Source: Allobaculum mucilyticum (GTDB taxonomy: Bacteria > Bacillota_I > Bacilli_A > Erysipelotrichales > Erysipelotrichaceae). From it: DNA of 64,000 bases. The notes under the pieces were generated by a model. It was not told where the DNA came from. It did no database searches and was given only the letters and a program-made list of their open reading frames with translations. This document shows, piece by piece, positions 58,744-64,000 of the stretch (positions are counted from its first letter, which is position 1; each line of letters starts with the position of its first letter). Location of the stretch: contig NZ_CP078089.1 in assembly GCF_022701195.1 (NCBI RefSeq), positions 620,001 to 684,000 on the forward strand, written 5' to 3'. The position numbers and the translations under genes were made by a program.

Positions 58744-60696
58744 ATGAAAGATTTAATACTTGATGCTGAAACTTTCAGCAGCGTCGATCTGGCCAAATGT
58801 GGTGTCTACAAGTATGCGGCAAGTGAGGATTTTGAAATCCTCCTTCTTGCCTATTCAGTGGATTATGGACCGGTAGTTGTCGTTGATCTGGCAAATGGAG
58901 AAAAGATCCCGGATGAGATCATCAAGGCTATCAAGAGTCCTGCAGTCATCAAGCACGCCTTTAACGCTGCCTTTGAGCGGGTGTGTTTGTCGTTCTGGCT
59001 TCAGCCAAGGAATGAGTACGGAATTCCAGAATGGCTTTCTGCGGCGAGCTGGCGCTGCGACATGGTCCATTGTGCCTATCTCTCCCTGCCCCTTTCTCTG
59101 GAAAAAGCCGGAGCGGTGCTAAAGGTCGAACAGCAGAAAATGAAAGAAGGCAAAGAGCTGATCAAGTACTTCTGTATCCCCTGTAAGCCAACCAAAGCCA
59201 ATGGAGGAAGAACCAGAAATCTTCCTTGGCATGATCCCGAGAAGTGGGAAATCTTCAAAGCCTACAACAAGCGGGATGTAGAGACGGAAATCGCCATCGA
59301 GAAGAAGATCTCCAAAGTAACCATTCCCCATAATATATGGAAGGAATATGAGCTGGATCAGCAAATCAACGATCGTGGCGTGCTGATCGACATGGATCTG
59401 GTCAAAGCTGCCATGAAGCTGGATGAGCAATCCAGGGATGATCTGGTCAGGGAGATGTGCTCTTTGACCATGCTGGAAAACCCCAACTCTGTGGTTCAGC
59501 TCAAAGGCTGGCTGGTAGAAAAAGGCTATGAGGTCGAGTCTTTGGGCAAGAAGGAAGTTGAGAAAATGCTCGAAGACGCACCAGAGGACATTGCAAAAGT
59601 GCTGGGACTTCGTTTGCAGCTGGCCAAATCGTCCATCAAGAAGTATCAGGCCATGGAAAACTATGCAGGAGCGGATGGAAGAGCAAGAGGACTGTTCCAG
59701 TTTTATGGAGCGTCTCGCACCGGAAGATGGGCGGGACGTGGAGTTCAATTACAAAATCTCAGAAGGAACGATCTGCCCGATCTGGCAGAGGCCAGAGAAC
59801 TGGTTAAAAGCGAAAATGGTGAAGCGGTGGAGCTGCTTTATGACTCCATCCCGGACACACTATCCCAGCTTGTCAGAACCGCATTGATTCCCAAACCGGG
59901 AATCAAGTTTATAGTTGCTGACTTTTCCGCCATCGAAGCTCGAGTCTTATCTTGGCTTGCAGGCGAAACATGGCGTATGGAGACCTTCACATCAGGCGGC
60001 GATATCTATTGTGCGACAGCCAGCAAGATGTTTCATTGCAACGTTGTCAAACACGGAGAAAACGGAGAGCTGCGCCAGAAAGGCAAACAGGCAGAACTCG
60101 CTTGTGGATATGGCGGGTCTGTAGGGGCTATGAAAGCAATGGGAGCTCTGGAAATGGGAATGAAGGAAGAAGAGCTGAAACCACTGGTGGATGCCTGGAG
60201 AGCAGCCAATCCAAAAATCGTCGACTTCTGGTGGGAGGTCGACGAGGCAATCAAAGAATGTGTTCGAAGCAAGGGAGAGAATTCAGTAAGAAATATTGGC
60301 TTTCGATATCAGAGCGGGATGTTGTTTATCAATCTGCCTAGTGGTCGAAGCCTGGTCTATGTCAAACCCAGAATCGAAGAGAACGATTTTGGTGGTGAAA
60401 GTATCACCTACATGGGCGTGGGAGCGAACAAGAAATGGGAACGCATAGAGAGTTACGGTCCAAAGTTTGTGGAGAATATTGTGCAGGCTGTGGCACGGGA
60501 TTTGCTAATGGAAGGGATGCTGCGTATGAGAAAGTATGGAATCGTCGCTCACGTCCATGACGAAGTAATCATTGAAGCGGATGCGGACGATTCGGTAGAT
60601 AAGGTCTGCAGGCTGATGAGCGTTGTGCCAGTGTGGGCGGATGGGCTGGTGCTGAATGCCGATGGATATGAATGCTCGTTCTATATGAAGGACTAA
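58744..60696 (+). CDS. Family A DNA polymerase (phage replicative)
   Basis: 650 residues; ATG 58744 is well spaced from GGAGGATGAAT. The 3'-5' exonuclease domain has LILDAETFSSVDLAKCG, KHAFNAAFERVCL and NKRDVETEIAIEKK. The polymerase has motif A FIVADFSAIEARVLSWLAGE, motif B region RQKGKQAELACGYGGSVGAM and motif C VAHVHDEVIIEAD. Key exonuclease and polymerase acidic residues are present. It is the last phage gene on the right arm and is followed by a terminator. Confidence 0.95.
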   Translation: MKDLILDAETFSSVDLAKCGVYKYAASEDFEILLLAYSVDYGPVVVVDLANGEKIPDEIIKAIKSPAVIKHAFNAAFERVCLSFWLQPRNEYGIPEWLSAASWRCDMVHCAYLSLPLSLEKAGAVLKVEQQKMKEGKELIKYFCIPCKPTKANGGRTRNLPWHDPEKWEIFKAYNKRDVETEIAIEKKISKVTIPHNIWKEYELDQQINDRGVLIDMDLVKAAMKLDEQSRDDLVREMCSLTMLENPNSVVQLKGWLVEKGYEVESLGKKEVEKMLEDAPEDIAKVLGLRLQLAKSSIKKYQAMENYAGADGRARGLFQFYGASRTGRWAGRGVQLQNLRRNDLPDLAEARELVKSENGEAVELLYDSIPDTLSQLVRTALIPKPGIKFIVADFSAIEARVLSWLAGETWRMETFTSGGDIYCATASKMFHCNVVKHGENGELRQKGKQAELACGYGGSVGAMKAMGALEMGMKEEELKPLVDAWRAANPKIVDFWWEVDEAIKECVRSKGENSVRNIGFRYQSGMLFINLPSGRSLVYVKPRIEENDFGGESITYMGVGANKKWERIESYGPKFVENIVQAVARDLLMEGMLRMRKYGIVAHVHDEVIIEADADDSVDKVCRLMSVVPVWADGLVLNADGYECSFYMKD

Positions 60697-60701
60697 TTTT
60701 C

Positions 60702-60736
60702 GCTCAGGTATGGCTATATGTACCTGAGCATTTTTC
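60702..60736 (+). terminator. Terminator after the phage DNA polymerase
   Basis: GCTCAGGTA (60702) pairs with TACCTGAGC (60721-60729), then ATTTTTCG. It marks the end of the rightward phage operon. Confidence 0.85.
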
Positions 60737-60788
60737 GTGGAGGAGCGAAAATTCGGAATGAAACACAGGTATACTATTTCTGATAGTT

Positions 60789-61023
60789 TAACCTGAACTC
60801 CCGACCAAATTATACCCATATAGCTAAAGTATTCTAATAAACGATCTATATAAAGTTAATATTGTGATTTAGCTTCCTTTTCGCGCCTCAATTTTCATAG
60901 TTATAAATATAACTAGTAAAGGGAAGCTCTGCCTAATGTGAGATTCCGCCTATTTGCTTTTGGAAGGGCGTTTATTTGAGTCTTTTTGTTCTATAGGGAC
61001 ATTTTAGGCGGGAGTTCAGGTTA
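60789..61023. repeat. MITE-like element with perfect inverted ends
   Basis: AACCTGAACTCCCG (60790-60803) and its exact complement (61009-61022) bound about 235 bases of AT-rich non-coding DNA. Both outer edges carry TA (left 60789-60790, right 61022-61023), consistent with a TA target as used by IS630/Tc1-type elements. No transposase is inside. It sits at the prophage-host border. Confidence 0.65.
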
Positions 61024-61174
61024 TACCTTTTTTCCATTCATCCTTGCCTCTTTATTTCCATACGTCCTTATATTCTTGTGTCTATCTGGATTACTTTTGA
61101 AGCGAAAGGCCTGGATGAGAAGAGCTGGATGCAAGGCCATCGGATGATGGCATCGACTTTTCAGGGAGGTTTCT

Positions 61175-61756
61175 ATGTCAAAAATCACCAAAAACGCCTT
61201 AAGCGCTTCGCTGAAGAAACTGCTTCTTCAAAAGCCGTTCGACAAAATCACCGTTACAGATATCACCGAAGACTGCGGACTCAACCGCATGACTTTCTAT
61301 TATCATTTCCAGGACATTTATGATCTGCTGGAATGGACGTGTCAGGAAGATGCCCGCAAATATCTGAAAAACAAAAAAACTTATGATACCTGGCAGGAAG
61401 GATATCTCAATATCTTCTATGGAGCCCTTGAGAATAAGGAATTCATACTCAATGTCTACCACTCGGTGCGTCGTGAGTATATCGAACAATACCTCGACCG
61501 GGTTGTCAGCGATCTGCTCCTTGGTGTCGTTGAAGAGCGGGCTGCCAATATGACGGTGCGCGAAAAAGACAAACTGTTTATTGCCAAGTTCTATCAGTTT
61601 TCCTTTGTCGGCACCATGCTCAAATGGATCGACACCGGGATGAAAGAAAAGCCAGAATACATTGTGGAACGAACCGCCACTCTGATTCACGGTTCCATCA
61701 CAAGAGCACTCGAAGCCTCTCGAACAGACAGATGCCCTTCAAATAAAGCCTGTTAA
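61175..61756 (+). CDS. TetR/AcrR-family regulator (DhaS-like)
   Basis: 193 residues after GGGAGGTTTCT. N-terminal helix-turn-helix: ALSASLKKLLLQKPFDKITV and TDITEDCGLNRMTFYYHFQD. The C-terminal domain (YHSVRREYIEQYLDRVVSDL, FSFVGTMLKWIDTGMKEKPE) is of the TetR_C_8 type found in dihydroxyacetone-kinase-linked and stress regulators. It precedes the oleate hydratase gene with a terminator between them and may control it in response to fatty acids. Confidence 0.88.
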   Translation: MSKITKNALSASLKKLLLQKPFDKITVTDITEDCGLNRMTFYYHFQDIYDLLEWTCQEDARKYLKNKKTYDTWQEGYLNIFYGALENKEFILNVYHSVRREYIEQYLDRVVSDLLLGVVEERAANMTVREKDKLFIAKFYQFSFVGTMLKWIDTGMKEKPEYIVERTATLIHGSITRALEASRTDRCPSNKAC

Positions 61757-61791
61757 ACCGGATCTCTTCGATTTCCGGTTTTTGTTTTTTT
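61755..61791 (+). terminator. Terminator after the TetR gene
   Basis: AAACCGGA (61755) pairs with TCCGGTTT (61774-61781), followed by a long T-rich stretch. The TetR stop codon lies inside its left arm. Confidence 0.85.
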
Positions 61792-61890
61792 ACACTTTGA
61801 GCCGAGTGATAAAAATCTGATCACCACCCGCCTGCTGTTTATATCCCATCATTTAAAATTCTTGTATGCTACAACCACCAAGAACAAAGC

Positions 61891-61928
61891 CAGTCTTCAG
61901 AGATCAAATTTGACCGATCGAAAGACTG
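61891..61928. promoter_or_regulatory. Dyad upstream of oleate hydratase, candidate TetR operator
   Basis: CAGTCTT (61891) and AAGACTG (ending 61928) bracket GATC...GATC half-sites, giving an imperfect inverted repeat of 38 bases about 95 bases before the hydratase start. A TetR-family gene is directly upstream. The 265-base gap otherwise holds only a weak promoter (TATGCT near 61865). Confidence 0.45.
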
Positions 61929-62021
61929 TAATCGACCAGTTTATCGATTGGATGACCCTTCTCAAAGAAGAATTGCTCTGAAGCCTTCGTTCTGAGAATT
62001 GTCTAATTCAAGGAGGACATT

Positions 62022-63800
62022 ATGTACTATTCAAGTGGTAACTACGAAGCATTTGCGCGTCCGGAAAAACCGGAAGGCATCGATGAAAAATCTGCCTATT
62101 TTGTCGGCACTGGGCTTGCTGCTCTGACCGCTGGATGTTTCTTAATCCGTGATGGCCAGATGCCTGGCAACCATCTGCACTTCTTCGAACGGGATCCCGT
62201 TGCCGGCGGCGCCTGCGATGGCTGGTACTATCCAGGAAACGGCTACGTTATGCGCGGCGGTCGTGAGATGGATAACCATTTCGAAGTCATGTGGGATCTG
62301 TTCCGTTCTATCCCAAGTATCGAAACCGATGGCGTCAGCGTTCTGGATGAATACTACTGGCTCAACAAAAAGGATCCTAACTTCTCCTTATGCCGTGTAA
62401 CCGAAAAACAAGGCCAAGATGCGCATACCGATGGCAAATTCGGTGTCAGCGATAAAGGCTGCATGGAACTGATGAATTTCTTCATGACACCAGATGAAGA
62501 ACTCGAAGACAAACGCATCACCGACTTCTTTGATGAAGAAGTTCTCGATACCAACTTCTGGCTCTACTGGCGCACCATGTTTGCGTTCTACAACTGCAAC
62601 TCAGCTCTGGAAATGAAACGCTACATGACCCGTTTCATCCACCATATCGATGGTCTGCCAAATCTGAGTGCCTTACGTTTTACCAAATACAATCAGTATG
62701 AATCCATGATTCTGCCAATGCAAAAATACCTGGAAGACCATGGTGCTCAGTTCCACTTCAACACTGAAGTTCTGGATGTAAACTTTGATATTCAGCCTGA
62801 CGGTAAAAAACGTGCGGTAAGCGTTGTATTGCGTCACGATGGCAAAGACTCCACACTTGATCTTGGCGAAAACGACTACCTGTTTATTACGTTAGGAAGC
62901 AACGTTGAAAACTCCTCGATCGGTGGTCAGGACAAAGTCTGCGAATACTTACCAGAAATCAAAGAAGGCGGATCCTTCGATCTGTGGCGCCGGATTGCCG
63001 CTCAGGACCCAAGCTTCGGTCATCCTGAAAAATTCTACTCTCACCCAGAAGAATGCAAATGGATGGGCGTTACGGTAAATACTCTCGATGACAAGATTCT
63101 GCCTTACATCGAAAAAATCACCAAACGTGATCCATTATCCGGCAAAGTTGTTACTGGTGGTATCGTCACTGCCAAAGACTCCGGCTGGCTGATGTCCTGG
63201 ACAATCAACCGTCAGCCTCAGTTCCATTCCCAGCCAAAGAACCAGGTTCTTGTCTGGCTGTATGGTCTGACTCCAGATGAAAAGGGCGACTTCATCAAGA
63301 AACCGATGGGCGAATGCACGGGTAAAGAAATCTGTGAAGAATGGCTCTACCACATTGGTGTGCCAGAAGATCAGATTGAAGACCTCGCAACCAACTCAGC
63401 CAATACGATTCCAGTTATGATGCCATTCGCTTCTTCCTACTTCATGCCGCGTGCCAAAGACGATCGTCCGGCAGTTGTACCAGAAGGCGCTGAAAACTTC
63501 GCATTCCTCGGTGAATTCGTTGAAACACCAAGAGATACCGTCTTCACAACTGAATATGCAATGCGTACCGGTATGGAAGCTGTCTATACCTTATTCAATA
63601 TCGACCGTGGTGTTCCAGAAGTCTGGGGCAGCCAGTATGATATCCGTGAGCTGCTCAAAGCAGCCATCAGTCTGCGTGACGGCCGTCCATTAAGCGATAT
63701 GCACTTCAACTGGATCGAAAAACTCGAACTGCACAAAGTGCTCGGCCTGATCAAGGACACTGATGTTGAAAAACTGCTCAAAGCCTATCACGTACTTTAA
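62022..63800 (+). CDS. ohyA: Oleate hydratase
   Basis: 592 residues after AAGGAGGACATT. FAD-binding fold at SAYFVGTGLAALTAGCFLIR, substrate and FAD residues in VAGGACDGWYYPGNGYVMRG GREMDNHFE (split here by position, about 62-90), RFIHHIDGLPNLSALRFTKY, and the C-terminal NFAFLGEFVETPRDTVFTTE. This is the 67-kDa myosin-cross-reactive-antigen family. It adds water to the cis-9 double bond of unsaturated fatty acids to form 10-hydroxy acids, detoxifying host or dietary fats at the membrane. Length is typical. A host gene, not phage. Confidence 0.96.
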   Translation: MYYSSGNYEAFARPEKPEGIDEKSAYFVGTGLAALTAGCFLIRDGQMPGNHLHFFERDPVAGGACDGWYYPGNGYVMRGGREMDNHFEVMWDLFRSIPSIETDGVSVLDEYYWLNKKDPNFSLCRVTEKQGQDAHTDGKFGVSDKGCMELMNFFMTPDEELEDKRITDFFDEEVLDTNFWLYWRTMFAFYNCNSALEMKRYMTRFIHHIDGLPNLSALRFTKYNQYESMILPMQKYLEDHGAQFHFNTEVLDVNFDIQPDGKKRAVSVVLRHDGKDSTLDLGENDYLFITLGSNVENSSIGGQDKVCEYLPEIKEGGSFDLWRRIAAQDPSFGHPEKFYSHPEECKWMGVTVNTLDDKILPYIEKITKRDPLSGKVVTGGIVTAKDSGWLMSWTINRQPQFHSQPKNQVLVWLYGLTPDEKGDFIKKPMGECTGKEICEEWLYHIGVPEDQIEDLATNSANTIPVMMPFASSYFMPRAKDDRPAVVPEGAENFAFLGEFVETPRDTVFTTEYAMRTGMEAVYTLFNIDRGVPEVWGSQYDIRELLKAAISLRDGRPLSDMHFNWIEKLELHKVLGLIKDTDVEKLLKAYHVL

Positions 63801-63959
63801 GCCTTAAGTGGAAACGGCTTGAGGTCAGAGCTGTTAAAGCCTCACCCCATCCGGAATCAGACAGGGATACCTGTTCATCTGTTCTTGAGGATATGTTCTT
63901 GAGAAGGTATGTTCCTGAAAGCTTGATTCCACCAACTCTCTTCTCATTTTGCCAATCTT

Positions 63960-63986
63960 GCCCCGTCTTACGACGGGGCTTTTTTC
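63960..63986 (+). terminator. Terminator after oleate hydratase
   Basis: GCCCCGTC pairs perfectly with GACGGGGC around TTAC, followed by TTTTTT. It is 160 bases after the hydratase stop, and nothing else is seen in between. Confidence 0.92.
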
Positions 63987-64000
63987 ATGTCTGGCTGTTT

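Larger units (their letters stand above)
14590..60777. mobile_element. Nearly complete siphovirus-type prophage (boundaries approximate)
   Basis: It contains all expected modules: serine recombinases, lysis, tail, head, packaging, replication and immunity. Boundaries are inferred from gene content: phage helper genes begin at 14691 and the polymerase ends at 60696, with host genes from 61175. In circular form the polymerase end would meet the recombinase genes, the normal place for attP. The shared TATACTAT is only a weak att candidate. Confidence 0.75.

Noticed and set aside
1-64000. tRNA, rRNA or riboswitch genes
   Set aside because: No cloverleaf, rRNA segment or recognised riboswitch core was seen in any intergenic region; only short hairpins and terminators occur.

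Overview
The window looks like the chromosome of a low-to-mid GC Gram-positive gut bacterium (Bacillota, perhaps Erysipelotrichia). Support for this comes from strong AGGAGG-type ribosome binding sites, a DhaS-like TetR regulator next to a long oleate hydratase, Cpl-7-type amidase repeats and tandem large serine recombinases. The genus cannot be fixed from sequence alone. Most of the window is prophage DNA.

Region 1 (1-9.4 kb) is a second, partial copy of a phage early region: HNH, DUF3310, a late regulator, SNF2 helicase, VRR-NUC, primase-helicase, an S24-like protein and a 28-codon repressor stub. It is cut by an IS4 element (1-728) and an IS1182 element (4016-5918) and ends abruptly in an IS66 remnant. 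Nearly all its large genes carry single-base deletions, mostly in homopolymers. The matching copy at 47.6-54.3 kb is intact. Region 2 (9.4-14.3 kb) holds structured non-coding DNA, two secreted DUF5648-repeat proteins (one fused to a V8-like serine protease) and an IS3-family element.

Region 3 (about 14.6-60.75 kb) is a nearly complete siphovirus-type prophage. Two tandem serine recombinases with two small helper genes run rightward at its left end. A three-gene secreted-peptide cassette (19.1-20.15 kb) resembles a bacteriocin unit: precursor, thioredoxin-like accessory lipoprotein and small membrane protein. From 45.7 kb down to 20.2 kb the late genes run leftward: terS, an HNH gene, a methyltransferase, an amidoligase/GGCT pair, terL with an intein, portal, ClpP-like protease, HK97 capsid, connectors, tail tube, frameshifted tail chaperones, tape measure, tail fibre, holins and amidase. 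Three insertions with their own terminators sit in this block, one of them a HEPN/Abi-like gene. An intact IS4 element (45763-47412) separates terS from the upstream HNH/DUF3310/regulator genes. The immunity region is at 54.1-55.3 kb, with leftward replication genes (primase-helicase, VRR-NUC, SNF2) on one side and rightward ones (DUF2800, DUF2815, family A polymerase) on the other.

Region 4 (61-64 kb) is host DNA: a small MITE-like inverted-repeat element, a TetR regulator and oleate hydratase. In the circular phage, the polymerase end (60.7 kb) would join the recombinase end (14.6 kb), which places attP beside the integrase genes. The most notable signals are the putative secreted-peptide cassette, the HEPN gene inside the tail operon, the Gln1-type intein in the terminase Walker A, the swapped regulator/binding-site cassettes between the two prophage copies, and the strongly one-sided homopolymer decay of the left copy.
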